Part shown: positions 1 through 11,725 of the stretch, one piece after another
Position numbering within the stretch: position 1 is the first letter of the stretch
How the letters are laid out: every line of letters begins with the position of its first letter
Origin: Prosopocoilus inquinatus
Taxonomy: Eukaryota > Arthropoda > Insecta > Coleoptera > Lucanidae
Reading direction: 5' to 3'
DNA: 64,000 bases
Assembly (NCBI GenBank): GCA_036172665.1
Contig: CM069870.1
Location: forward strand, 20,558,001-20,622,000
Notes under the pieces: generated by a model
What the model was told of the DNA's origin: nothing
Seen by the model: only the letters and a program-made list of their open reading frames with translations
The model's database searches: none
Made by a program: the position numbers and the translations under genes

Positions 1-1329
1 TTATGCTGGGGCCACATCTGTGTCTAATGACTCTTAACGTCATCTTTGACCTTTCACTTGGACATTGGAGTGTGGCCACAGATTAAAGTACTATTTTTTT
101 AACGGAATTATGAAAGACCGGGGCATTAGGCGATAGATAAGGCAGCATGTCAAAGATATTTACGTTCGATTAACTTAATTTTCTTTTTTTTATTTCGATA
201 AAAATTTACCCCAATAACTTCTTCCCCTCCTTAACTCTTTATATCGGGCACATATATGTACATACAAAGTTGAATGAACGTCCTTTTCCATTGTTGAAGG
301 AATCAATAAATATTTGGCATCACACAATACTTTTTTTCCACTCGGATACATAAAAAGAAATAATAAGAAAATTGTGCGATTGCGTCAAAAGCAAATTAAT
401 TTGATTGGTCGTGTATATTCGTAAATGCGTTGGTTTATTTACTTACGTTCTCTCTAGCTGATTGTTTGCTGCATTACGGCTCGAAATAATAGAAAATAAA
501 TATTATTTGTAGCGACAAATTAATCAAATGAGCGCGCTAAATAAATAAATAGACAACATATGCCATACACAGACAACATCTGCATTATGAACACTATTTA
601 ATCTGTTTTACGAGAAAAGAAAAACTATTGGAATTTACACATAATGACGCACGTTTTTAAAATATACTGACCTGTTACTGTCAGAGAAATACGTTTGCTA
701 GCTTCCTTTTCATAAGATAAACAGACCTATACATTATATTAAAAAAGAAAAGATCGGACTAATTCATTTATAAATAATTTTGATTGTTTAAGTTTTCCCT
801 ATTTATCAAGTTATTTAAAAAAACAAAAACATCTGCGCTGTGTACAATTTTTTTTTAATGAAATTTAGTTCTTCATCGACCTTTGAATAATACAGCGAAT
901 ATCTCCTACCAGTTTATTACAATTACGATACCTGGTGGCAGGATGTGCTGCGAAGTCACCCAGCTGTCCCGAGCTAGTCTCTGAAGGAGGAGGTTATGGG
1001 TAGAAACAGTTACAGGCGCCAGGGAGTAACCCCCGCTGAAATGCGCACTGTGGAACCGACTCCCAAGGATCCACTGCAGCAAAACACCACAACGTACTTA
1101 ATAATACACATATTTAGACACACGAAATCGTGGTACAGCAAACTGTTAGCCTTAAGGGCTAGACATAACCTAAATAATAAACAAAGAAAAAAGTTATTTA
1201 AAGTTAGCAACAATTGCATCCTTTCCACTTTTTGAAAAGCCTTCATAGTTGTATTTTGAGAAAATGTTCCCAGTTTGAGATTTTGCTTTTGTCAGGAAAC
1301 AAACAAGAAAAATTGACTGAATAAATTAA

Positions 1330-1426
1330 GAAGAATTGCAGAAAATTCACGTCGAGGAATAAAACACGTTAATATTTACAAGAAAAATGCAGGAAATTCA
1401 CGACGACGAATAAAGCACGTTATCAG
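1330..1426. repeat. 50-bp tandem duplication, related to a site at 41.15 kb
   Basis: Two adjacent copies share the core AAATTCACGNCGANGAATAA, with TTCACG spaced 50 bp apart. A third related copy (GCAGAAAATTCACGACGAGG) lies near 41152-41171, so this is a small dispersed repeat and not only a local duplication. Confidence 0.6.
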
Positions 1427-1740
1427 GTATAGCAAATCACGTCATTTTATCACTAGTTTTGTAACTGGATCCCGTTTAAAATATCCGTGTATGGGCGTTA
1501 CGGTCAGTCTAAGCTTTTAAAACTTTTGACCTTGGTGAAGTTCCTTTTCGAAATCTAGTCCTCGTTAAATGTAATAACTAAACGGGGGTTTCTTTTCTAT
1601 GTTTGCTTATAACTAAGGCCCGGATTTTAGGTAAAATGCCTTTCTTCAGTTTTTAAGCTTTTAAAGATCTCTTTGCATATATTTTCGTTTCATTAGAAAT
1701 AGAATCATTTTTCCAAACTTTATTTCACCTAAATTTTTCA

Positions 1741-1850
1741 ATTTTTTTCACCTGTTGCGACCTTTCTACCCTAAATGATACCTTTTTTCAATTTTTTTTT
1801 CACCTATTGTGACTTTTTCTACCTAATTTACATTTTATTTTTTAATTTGT
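1741..1850. repeat. 52-bp degenerate tandem duplication
   Basis: The block CACCTGTTGCGACC at 1749 recurs as CACCTATTGTGACT at 1801, each preceded by a T-rich run and followed by a TCTACC block. A weaker relative may lie near 2335-2375. Confidence 0.5.
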
Positions 1851-3149
1851 ATCTAAGTTCTTTTTGCTGTAGCCACTTAAAATAAATGTGGCTGACAATG
1901 GCCGCGTTCAGATAACCGAAGCACCCATCACGTTGACATTCGGCAAATGGTGTTCCTTAACGTGAAATCGAGCAAGCCAGTAAGTCAGCTGATCAAGATA
2001 TTAATTTTATACATTCATGATATTTTTCTTGTTTTGCGTGTGTAATAAACTCATTGTTAAATTATTTTATGGAAGTCTTTGAGCATATTCAGCCGGTGCC
2101 AACTTGTGTCTTGCCACACTCAACATATTAAGAGTGTTCTACCTATGTATGCGTTACTGCTTCGGCTGAACGATCTGATGACATGCAACGATTTAAAATA
2201 AGATGAAAAACATAGCCAATAAATATGCTCAATTTAATTATTTACAAAATTCAGAATGACGATTTTAATTTTTAAGTACCTGCCGTGAGAAAATAAAAAC
2301 CTAATTTTCTAATTACGTCTCCGTCATTAGATGCCTTTTTTCGACTTTTTTTACGACCTAAAGTCCGGTCTTTACTTATAACTTACATTTTATCTTTATC
2401 AAATTCTCGACATTTTATAATTTCAGAGGATATTAGGGTGAGAAAGTATGTTAACATAGCAAATCACATCACATGAATGTTTGCATTATACAGCTAGTTG
2501 AAATATATCCTTCAGAAACTAAGCGTGTTTGTGTGTAGTAGTCTACGTTAGTATAAACAACGAATTTAAGGGATGAAACGGTATTAGAGCAATTGGGTCA
2601 GGGCTGTATGAAATTAATTCTTAATACCTTTCGCTTGTAGGTACATGTTTCAGTCTTCTAGTTATATTATCATCAATACAAGATCTAAATCTATTGTGAA
2701 ATATCATACTAAGTAAAAACACAAGCTTGCGAGAAATGCAAAACGCAGCTGACATGGGTTATGTTACTGGTGATAATTTCGCGTTTTCAATTCATTGCTC
2801 TAGAGCATTCTGAGAAAACTTCATTCCTTTGTTATTACTACATAAGGTTAAAGCACGATGCTCTAGAACAGTCAGTTCAAAACGCTATTAGAATAAATTT
2901 CCGGAAGTCAATGAAAAAAACTTCTCCATGCATCATGTCGTCAGTAAAATGTTTTGTTAGTTGATAGCATCGAATCTTTTCTATCAAATTTCAATTGTAA
3001 CAGCACACAAAAATTGCTTGACGCCATTTAAAACGCTAATTACGAAAACAAGTTTAATATCCGCTCATCACATTCCTCCGAATCGTATTGCATGTACTAG
3101 ATTTTTTTCTTTTTTTGAAAAATAAACAAAAATAGTTTTTAATCCGCAC

Positions 3150-3800
3150 GCATTTTAAAACGCTGTGCTTTGCAGTGCATTTATCGACCGTCACTTGTTT
3201 TTAGCATTTTTGAAATTGAAAAAATGAAATCCCCTCGACACTGGCCTCAGAATTATAGTCGGTTTTGGTTTCGATTTATTATTTCGTTGACGAGATGAGA
3301 TTATGCTTTAGTTACGCATGCATTTTATGTAGGTTAAATTACTTCCGATGGTTTTCTTTTTCTTTCAATTGTTCCACTTGCACTAAAAAAACTAACGGGA
3401 CAGTATGTTTTAAATCTGTTTTGTAAAATCCATTTTTCGATTGCGGTTTTCACTTCTCCGCGACGCTTTCAAATTTCATATATGCCTCGGTATTACAGTC
3501 GGCTTTGCGTGACATGCTTTTCATTTTGAAGAATTAAAAAAAAATGTAATTATGTTACGGTGTGAAATCCCGTTAATTCCGATGCTGCGCTTTCTAGTGT
3601 AATGTTCGATCGTCATTCGCTATCGTCATCCCCTGGACACGCCTCTGTGTTAAAGTCAGTTTTTGTTCCAATTTTTTATTTGGAAAAAATATGATATTAA
3701 AAACTTGCAATTTAAATCCGCAAGCAGGTTTTAAAACTGTTTTGTAAAACGCATTTTTCGATCTTTCCCAAAAATTTACTTCCTTTCAAAACAGTTGTGA
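3150..3800. repeat. Degenerate tandem repeat, also at 5165-5360
   Basis: Blocks of the type GATGCTGCGCTTT, TTTCGATCGTCA, then GCCTCNGTNTTACAGTC recur near 3160, 3430, 3590, 3730, 5190 and 5340. Copies are heavily diverged and spaced about 150-270 bp. The 288-bp array at 3850-5050 separates the two parts. No coding potential seen. Confidence 0.5.
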
Positions 3801-3849
3801 TAATTTTCACTTTTCGAGATCTTCGTTAGACCATTTAAGATCTTAAACA

Positions 3850-5060
3850 TTTACTCCAAGACCCCTCCCTACTTTGGAAGCGACTTCCGAGTTCCCCGAC
3901 TAAGAGTCTCAAATACTCGTTCCAGTAATCTTTCCATTTTTTTTAATAGAGCGGTGCCTCAATTTCGAAACAATTTTGAAAACTACATTATTGGAACTCT
4001 AGCGCGTTCCTCAGAATCTCATAAATAGAGATGTTTTGCTTTTATAAACATTTTTGGAAGCCACATTTCCGAAGCTCCAGTAAAGAGCCCAACGAGGCTG
4101 CTATAAGTACAAAACACTTTCCAATGACGGAACTCCTGAAGTGACATTTCCAGATCTTCAAAACGCTCTTTGGAATCTCAGACAATCGCCCCAGTGGTCC
4201 TTCCATTGATTCAAAATACAGTGGACTCTCTGTTTCAAAACAGTTTTGAAAACCTAACTTCATTTTAGGAACTCCAATACTTTCTTCGGAATCTGTCTCA
4301 ATTATTCTAGAGATTTTTCGTTTTCTAAACATTTTTGGAAGCCACATTTTCGAAGCTCCAATAAAGACCCCAACTGAGCCTGCAGTAACGACTCTTGAAA
4401 AACATTTTCCAATGATAGAACTTAAGAAGTGACATATCCGGATTTACAAAGTGCTCTTTGGAACCTCGGACAGTCGTCCCATTGGTCCTTCCATTTATTT
4501 ATTTAATACAGTGAACCTTCTGTTTATTTCAAAACAATTTTGAAAATCTAAGTACATTTTTGGTACTCCAATACTTTTCACAGAATCTCAGTCTTATTCT
4601 AAAGATGTTCTGCTTTTCTAAACATTTTTGGAAGCCATATTTTGCAAGCTCCAATAAAGAGTCTAACTAGTCCTTCAATAAGGCTACCGGTAAACACTTT
4701 TCAATGGCAGATCTTCAGAAGTGACATTTCCAGATCTCCAAAACGATGTATGGAATCTCAGATGCTCGCCCCAGTAATCCTTCCATTTATTTAAAATACG
4801 TGGATCTTTCTAAACGTTTTTGAAAGCCACATTTCCAAAGCTCCAAGTGACTGTTCAGTAAGGACCCCTAGAAAAGACTTTCCAGGGGCGGAACTTCAGA
4901 AGTGACATTTCGAGATCTCCGTAAAGCCCTTTTAAATCTCAAACACTCGTCCCAGTTGTCCTTCCATTTTTAAAACATTTCTGAAAACACATTCCAGGAA
5001 CTCCAATGGTTCCCATGGGTTCTCAAACACTTATTCCAATGGTCCTTATTCCATTTGCGG
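3850..5060. repeat. Degenerate tandem array, period about 288 bp
   Basis: The anchor GAAGCCACATTT recurs near 4058, 4338, 4630 and 4823, and CCTTCCATT near 4200, 4487, 4781 and 4961. That gives periods of about 280-294 bp, with a shorter last unit. Each unit also carries AAGTGACATTTCCAGATCT and a GGAATCTCAGAC block. The minus-strand frame at 4042-4347 merely spans one unit; I do not consider it a gene. Confidence 0.75.
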
Positions 5061-5359
5061 AATATATTTTTTCCGCGGCCGTCATCTAATTCCACCCCCT
5101 TTCCTTCCAACGCCGCCGTTTTCAAATTTGAAAAATAAATGAAAGAATAAATAAATTGTGTTACGGTGGGAAACTCCATTAAATCCGATGCCGTGCTTTC
5201 AAGTGCAATTTTCGATCGTTATTTGTTTTCAGTTTTTTTTTAATTCGTCTGCCTTATGCCTCTGTATATTACAGACTTTTTGGGTACTATTTTTTATTTG
5301 AAATAAGAATTGAAAAAATTAAAAAAATTAAAGCCTTTGGTAAAATACGTTTTCGATTG

Positions 5360-7290
5360 TCACTTGTTTCCGACGTGTAATTCCAGGACCTCTGCTGACG
5401 TCAGGGGAATGATCAGGAGTGAAGTGACACAGCCTATATGTTTTACTTTCTCTCTTAGCGATGAACTAATGGTTGCACTTTTATACGTACATGTATCATT
5501 ATTTATATTTTTTTAACGATTATATTGATTTACTGATACATACTGTTGACTGTTTTCTCTTCTTTTTTGCTTTTTTGAAAAAGTGCGGTGACATAATTCT
5601 TGCTTCTATTGTAATCGATGAATTAATCAATTCAAGCAAACGCTCGCTCATTTTCTCAATGAACAATTTTATTTTTGTACAGCTTTTTAGTCTTGCGAAC
5701 ATATTTTAATGAACACCGAACAAAACACGAATAATTATTATATTCGCAGGAAATCAACAGGATCAATAACTCATCGATGATAAAAAATACACACGCACTG
5801 AGCCAGTCGGTAAAACAGATTCGCTGATGCGAAGTAATGTCGCTGGCGCTGCTTCCTCGCATAGCATAAGTTATTTTAATGTAAAGTGGTTTTTAATAAT
5901 TATCAATATGAAATAAAAAATTCGAAACTCAGTTGAAAGCAAAAAGAAAAAAAAACACTTTCCTGTTGCTCTTTTTCAAAATGACATTGTTTAAAGACTT
6001 CACAGATTTTAGTCTTAAGCTTGTTAAATTTGTAAGCTTTCATCATATTTTTTAAATGTAATCTGTGAAGTCGTCTTTGATCAATAGCAGTTTGAGAACA
6101 AAGATCAATTACAGGAAACTGTAACTAATATACGATATTCAGTCCCTATTATCGGCCCCTGTAGTTGTTAAAAATCACTTTCGTTAACTTTTCAATTTCA
6201 TGACACGTGATACTAGTTCTATTAAAGCAATTTATGTAAAAGTTGGCATTCGTAAAACGGTTTCAACCGCCGCCGTTTCCTGCATCTTTCGTTTAATGTG
6301 ACCGGTTTTAGAACTGCACAGATAAAGCTTTTAATTTCACTGGCAGGACCAGTGAAAGGAAACGAAAGCTCCTGGTCAATAAATATCCGACGAGCTTTCA
6401 ACAACAAGCAAACGTTGCACACACGGACGTCCGGTGAAACAAAACACTTTTGTTCCTCGACTTGATTAAGCCTTCCCTCTACTTCACTCGCCACATAAAT
6501 TAGGTCTGCTTTTTAAAACTCTAGGAGAAAAAAAACGTTAATTAAATCCGCCGACATTAATTCACATCACGCGTAATTACGATAAAGGCAAAATTAAAAA
6601 AAAATCGTGCTCTTATCTGATTAATTTCAATACTTGTTAATTTATTAAAAACTAATTAAAATATTTAATACTCAGTTCTTTTTTTTTGTTGCGTTTAATT
6701 TATTCGCTTTTCGCCGGGGCACGTTAAATTCCCGATAAACTTCGAAATGAATCGACAAGTATATGCAAATTGTTGAATTTACGCGCCCGCATTTGTGCAT
6801 TTTAAACAGCGACGCCAACGGACGCAATCCGCACGAACAAGCGAAGGAACTTCGGAAAAACTTCGGAAAAATCGGAACGCTAAAAATTAGAGAGCTTTGT
6901 CGGATAACGCTTTATTGGATTGCGATTTTTTTTATGTCGCAATCAGAGATTCAATCGCTTTATGGAAATATCCGGTTATTTCATATTCCGCGAGAGATTT
7001 GGAATTTTCCAGAACTATACGGAATATGTAGTCCCCCGATCCCGTTTCGACTTCGCCAGTATTTATTTTTATTCGATTTAAACGATCGCCCTTCTCCTGC
7101 ATCCCTTGTAATCTCTCGCGTAAAACGAGGGCCGTAAATTCCAATTGTGTTTTTATTTCTGCTTCAAGCAGCTGATGCACGCATTAAAGTAACATTTTGA
7201 TTCGTGGTACTATTAGTTTTGTTACCCATTCTTTATTTTTTTTGTGACGGATCTTTAAAAGAAAATTATCACTTCAAGGACCCGTCGTTT
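5360..7290. other. Noncoding stretch, nothing recognised
   Basis: The stretch 6220-7140 is somewhat richer in CpG and has two mid-sized open frames (minus 6222-6494, 90 codons; plus 6763-7137, 124 codons). Neither shows a domain, and the second has a competing minus-strand frame. A short inverted repeat (GACTTCACAGATT at about 5997, complement at about 6061) could be a small hairpin element. A diverged exon at 6.7-7.1 kb cannot be excluded. Confidence 0.4.
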
Positions 7291-7294
7291 TTAG

Positions 7295-7425
7295 CTTTTT
7301 TGGAATGAGCAACAAAATGAGTCATTGTGACATGTACCGCGGTTCCTATTTCACTTAGTTCATAACAACTCACAGGTGAAGTATTAAGTTACGATAAAGT
7401 ACTGTTTATACGCTGGCGTGGCAAT
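7295..7425 (+). repeat. Direct repeat, partner at 10065-10198
   Basis: Both copies share ACATGTAYCGCGGYTCCTAT, then TTTCACTTAGT, GTTACGATAA and TTTATACGCTG. The partner lies in the same orientation about 2.77 kb downstream. Together with the duplications at 7550/8298 and 9700/10200 it suggests repeated local duplication across 7.3-10.4 kb. Confidence 0.7.
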
Positions 7426-7589
7426 TATTTTTTTTCCCCTAAGAAATCCATAACAGTTGCTTTTTTCGTCAATAATTACTTTTAGTTACTTTTTATTTTC
7501 CACATTGGTAACATTAATACACTGCTTGCCATTTAGTGATTGTTATTGGTTCTGGTGATTTTCTTTTCAAATTTCAAACAAGTTCAGAC

Positions 7590-8115
7590 ATGTCGTCGAA
7601 AATCTAGTGTATCGGCTAATATGAGACGTTGACTTTCAATTGTTTTTTTTTTATTATCTTTAGATATTTTATTTTTATTTCTTTTATTCTAACTCGAGTT
7701 GGGTTGACCTTATTTGTACTACATGCGGGCTGGATATAATTTGAATTGAAATCAATTGAATCAACCTTAAATTAGATTGAGTTTAATTTTAATTAATTTT
7801 TTGAGTTTTAATTTTTTTTAATTTTAATCCTGAGTTTTAATTTTTAATTCAATTCAATTAAAAATTAAAACTCAGGATTAAAATTAAAAAAATTAAAACT
7901 CAAAAAATTAATTAAAATTGAACTCAATCTAATTTAAAGTTGATCCAATTGATTTCAATTCAAATTATATCCAGCCCGCATGTAGTACAAATAAGGTCAA
8001 CCCAACTCGAGTTAGAATAAAAGAAATAAAAATAAAATATCTAAAGATAATAAAAAAAAAAACAATTGAAAGTCAACGTCTCATATTAGCCGATACACTA
8101 GATTTTCGACGACAT
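7590..8115. repeat. Long palindrome with 260-bp arms
   Basis: Left arm 7590-7849 and right arm 7856-8115 are near-perfect reverse complements with only a few mismatches, separated by a 6-bp loop. The left arm is the 5' part of a segment that occurs again in direct orientation from about 8298. The right arm therefore looks like a fold-back copy made by template switching, not the arm of a conventional transposon. No target duplication seen. An assembly artefact should be excluded. Confidence 0.85.
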
Positions 8116-8131
8116 CTCTGTTTAATCCTGA

Positions 8132-8274
8132 GTTTTAATTTTTAATTGGTAACATTTAAATTTTGTTCATTATTTCAAGCACTTTTGCCATTTCACTAAA
8201 TGCCATTTAGTGAAATGGCAAAAGTGCTTGAAATAATGAACAAAATTTAAATGTTACCAATTAAAAATTAAAAC
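8132..8274. repeat. Perfect palindrome with 71-bp arms
   Basis: The arms 8132-8202 and 8204-8274 are exact reverse complements around a single base at 8203. It starts with the block TCCTGAGTTTTAATTTTTAA that also lies just before the centre of the preceding palindrome, so the two are linked in origin. Confidence 0.85.
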
Positions 8275-8297
8275 AAAAAATTAATTAAATCTGTCAT

Positions 8298-8540
8298 TAA
8301 TTCTGGTGATTTTCTCTTCAAATTTTCGAACAAGTTCAGACAATCGAAAATTTAGTGTGTCGGTTTCAATTGTTCTTCTTAATTGTCCTTATTTTTTTTT
8401 ATTTTTATTTCTTTTATTCTAACTTGAGTCGGGGTTGACCTAGATTCTGATACATGCGGGCTGAATAGAGTTACTTTGAATTGAGTTCGATCAACCTTAA
8501 GTTACATTGGATTTAATTTTAATTGAGTTTCAATTTTAAA
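8298..8540 (+). repeat. Direct copy of the 7548-7830 segment
   Basis: Shared blocks in the same order include TTCTGGTGATTTTC, ACAAGTTCAGACA, TTTTATTTCTTTTATTCTAA, TACATGCGGGCTG and GATCAACCTTAA. The copy is diverged by substitutions and small indels, offset about 750 bp. It shows which arm of the nearby palindrome keeps the original orientation. Confidence 0.7.
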
Positions 8541-9239
8541 AATTTTTTAAAATGTTAAATTTTTTTTTTGAATTTCAAGTTTTAATTTTTCAAGTATTCA
8601 TTTTTTTGTGTGTGTTAATTAATTCCTTCTTTTAAGTTCCTTGTTTTAAATTGGTTTTAACTTTTTTATTGTGTTCAGGATTGAGTGGAGTTGAATTCGT
8701 CTTGCTTCTTGCGTTCGACTTAATTCTATTTGAGTTTTGTTTATAGTAACTTGTTAGTTTTAATTACTTTACCGTTTTTAATTATTTGTTTGAGCTGAGT
8801 ACAGCTAGAGCTAGGTTGAGTGATGTTGAATTAATTTTGAGTTGGGTTGGGCTAAATTTTAATTATTATTGTTTTAACTTTTAAGTTCACTTTTTTGCAT
8901 TTTGACGGTTTTTGGTTATTGAGTTTCCGATTTTTAAATCTTTATGTTTCTAACTTTTTGAATTTCAATTTTACAAATTTTAATACTTTCAAGTATCAAC
9001 TTTATCCATCGGTTGAGTCAGAATTAAGTTTAGTTGACCTTAATTCCAATTGAATTTAAATACTTCGGTATTATGAGGGACTTTGAAATTATTACGTTTT
9101 AGTATTTAATTTTTGATGATTTTAATTTTTTCCTCGAGTTACAGTTTTTTACTTCGGTTGAGTTAAGTTAAGCTCATTTGAATAATCGACCTTGTATGGA
9201 ATGAGCTTAATTTTTCGGAGTTCTATTTTTTAGATTTAA

Positions 9240-9595
9240 CTTTGAATTTTAATTTTTTAAAGTGTTAATTTTTTTTCGTGAGTTACTAGAGGTAAACTTG
9301 CTTAGATTAGAAACCAATTACTTATTGAGTTTTGATTTTTTGAGTTTACTACAGTTTTTTTTTAATTTTAAGTCCTTTTAGTTCTGTTTTTCGAGATGTG
9401 ATTTTTTAGCGTTTTAACTTTGAATTTTAATTTTTTTTTATGTTCATTTTTTCTCGTGTGTTAGTAGAGGTAGGCTTGCTTAGATCAGAAACCAATTACT
9501 TATTGAGTTTTGATTTTTTGTGTTTACTACAGTTGTTTATTTTAAGTTTAACTTTTAAATTTTAACAATTTTTTGCTTGGGCTTTCATGTTTTGA
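9240..9595 (+). repeat. Tandem duplication, period about 178 bp
   Basis: The block TACTAGAGGTAAACTTGCTT at 9283 returns as TAGTAGAGGTAGGCTTGCTT near 9462, each followed by AGAAACCAATTACTTATTGA. The surrounding 8.6-9.7 kb is T-rich with diffuse TTGAGTT-type repetition and no gene. Confidence 0.7.
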
Positions 9596-9699
9596 GGTAT
9601 TTTAGTTTTTAATTCTTTATTTTTAACTTTTTAAATTTCAATTTTATAAATTTCATTTCATTTTTTGTGTCTAAATATTATGCATTGGTTGAGTGGAGT

Positions 9700-10400
9700 T
9701 AAATGGTCTTAAATAAAAGCTCATCTCAGACCGGAACATCAAATGAGATTATTATTTTTGTATTTGCGTGCCGTTATAAATTCGAAACCTTATTACATTT
9801 ATTCTCAAAATTTCTAATTTTGCTTAAAACCGAAATTAACAGACTAACAGACCCTTTTTGCAAACTCTTTTTCTTAAGCTTTTGAATCCACGAAAAAACT
9901 GAGCGCATCTCAAATATCAGAGGTTTCTATAGATTCCGGTCACGCTAAAAAATCAGAGCGTCTATTCAACACATTTTCCAAGGTAGATGGTGCTGCGGTT
10001 CAGGTTGGCACTATTTTTGAAACTCCAACAGGTGCATGCATGCAGTTTAGAAGTGATTTTTAATAATGCATGCATCAAGCGACAAATTGAGTTACTGTAA
10101 CATGTATCGCGGCTCCTATTTCACTTAGTACATGACATCTTACAAACAAGTGAGATGTTATGTTACGATAAGGTATTATTTATACGCTGCCGTTGCAAAT
10201 CTTAAATGAAAGCTTGTCTCAGGCCAGAACATATAATAATATTTTTTGGTTCTTGCATACCACTAGAAAATTGGAATCCTTACACTTATATTAAAATTAA
10301 TCGACTGTTTTCACCCCCTTTCTTTTCACTCTTTTTCCAAAATTTTAATCAACCCTTAACGACCCTCTTCTTTGAACGATTCTGGTTTCAGTTTAGAAAC
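9700..10400 (+). repeat. Diverged direct duplication (9700/10200)
   Basis: TCTTAAATAAAAGCTCATCT near 9709 returns as TCTTAAATGAAAGCTTGTCT near 10199. Both are followed by CAGRCCRGAACAT and further shared blocks. The small plus-strand frames at 9703-9885 and 10206-10403 are the duplicated segments read open and show no domain. Confidence 0.55.
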
Positions 10401-10419
10401 TAGCCAGGAATCGCTCTCT

Positions 10420-11110
10420 GCCCGTTTCTTAGTGGAATGAGATTTTGGCCCTCAGTATACAATATTTTTCGGGATGAACGAAATAACCTGTCAGAAATGT
10501 TTTTATCAACAGTCAAGCAAATAACAAATTAAGATTGAAATAAATTAATTTCAGAATGTGATTCGGCATAAATAATTTCGAATATTAATCTACAAGATTA
10601 CAAAATATGTAAATCAAGAGAGATTTTAAGAAAATGCAATAATTTAACAAATTATATAAGATATTTTAAACAATTTAGAAAATTTAAATTAATTAAAAAA
10701 AAATCCGTTACGATTAAATTGACACACCGTGAAGAATTGTATCTCAATTCGTGAAATTAATTTCAAACTGAGAAAACTGACCGATTGCAGAAAAAATAAA
10801 ATTCAACGAGGAACGCAGCAGCGCATAGTTAAGTCTAGAGGCTTCACTTGAGAGACCTGGAAGATCGATTTCTTGTACGGTCCAACTCTACTTAAGCACT
10901 TGTCCCTTCCCGATTGTTAAGTAAATGGGAATGTCGCATTTGTTAAGCAAAAAACATCCTTAATTGAGTGCATAAATTGGGTGCATTGCAGCTTTCGCAC
11001 TCTCTATCTCATTCTCCTACGAACGAGCGCTGCGCGTCACGTGTAAAATTCGATGGAATCCTGCCTCTGTTACTTACGTTTCTGAGTACTAAATATCCGA
11101 ACCTTTATAC
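10420..11110. other. AT-rich DNA, nothing recognised
   Basis: No open frame of note, no inverted repeat and no known motif found. A short CpG-containing stretch near 10990-11045 is the only compositional change. Confidence 0.5.
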
Positions 11111-11690
11111 ATGTATTTTTTGTTAAACCAATTTATTAGACTAATCGATAAGTTAACTTCAATAAAGTGTGATGAAAAATAAAAGACAGCAGTGCAAATA
11201 ATTGTGGAAAAAAATTGTACAGTGTAAACCATTACTTGACTTTCCAAGGTCAAAAATGTTTTAAGAATGTTGAGGGAAGCTGAGAGTTAAAAGGGAATAC
11301 CGAATTGCTTGAATTATTTGACGAATCCCATCCAATTTTTGATATAGCTATCAAAATTACTCTGTACACGTAATTTTTTTTTAGTAAACCGATTTACTAT
11401 ACTAATCGTTAAATTAACTTCAATACAGTGCAAAGTAAAAATAAAAGACCGACAAATTATTCTGAAAAAAGGAATTGTACAGCGTAAATCGGTTTTTCCC
11501 CCAAATATGTGAAACTATCGACCTCCATTTAACTTTCCAAGATCAAAGCTATTAAAAAGAAACGTTAAAGGAAGCTGGAACTTAAAAAAGAGCACCGCAT
11601 CGTTGAAATTATTTGACACATCCTATTCGATTTTTAAAATAGCTATCAAAATCACCCTTTATACACAGGGTGAATCATAATTAGGTGTAA
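11110..11690 (+). repeat. Diverged tandem duplication, period about 260 bp
   Basis: ACTAATCGATAAGTTAACTT near 11142 returns as ACTAATCGTTAAATTAACTT near 11402. Both continue with CAATANAGTG, AATAAAAGAC, TTGTACAG, AACTTTCCAAG-type blocks and ATAGCTATCAAAAT. The second copy runs into a CACAGGGTG terminus near 11665, a typical end of small DNA transposons. Confidence 0.65.
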
Positions 11691-11725
11691 AAATTCTTCT
11701 TTATGCCGAAACAAAGCAATTAACC

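Larger units (their letters stand above)
1..3050. other. AT-rich DNA, no gene recognised
   Basis: Long homopolymer runs and frequent stops in all frames. The longest open frames (about 80 codons near 1.0-1.25 kb, about 67 near 2.76 kb) overlap on both strands or look random, with no domain I recognise. Apart from the two short duplications listed separately I see nothing here; it is probably intergenic or intronic. Confidence 0.6.

Noticed and set aside
4042..4347. 101-codon minus-strand frame
   Set aside because: It spans one unit of the 288-bp array; the neighbouring units break the frame.
6763..7137. 124-codon open frame, the longest plus-strand one outside repeats
   Set aside because: No domain, a competing minus-strand frame over half its length, and no splice or promoter context. 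Reported only as a possibility within the noncoding stretch.
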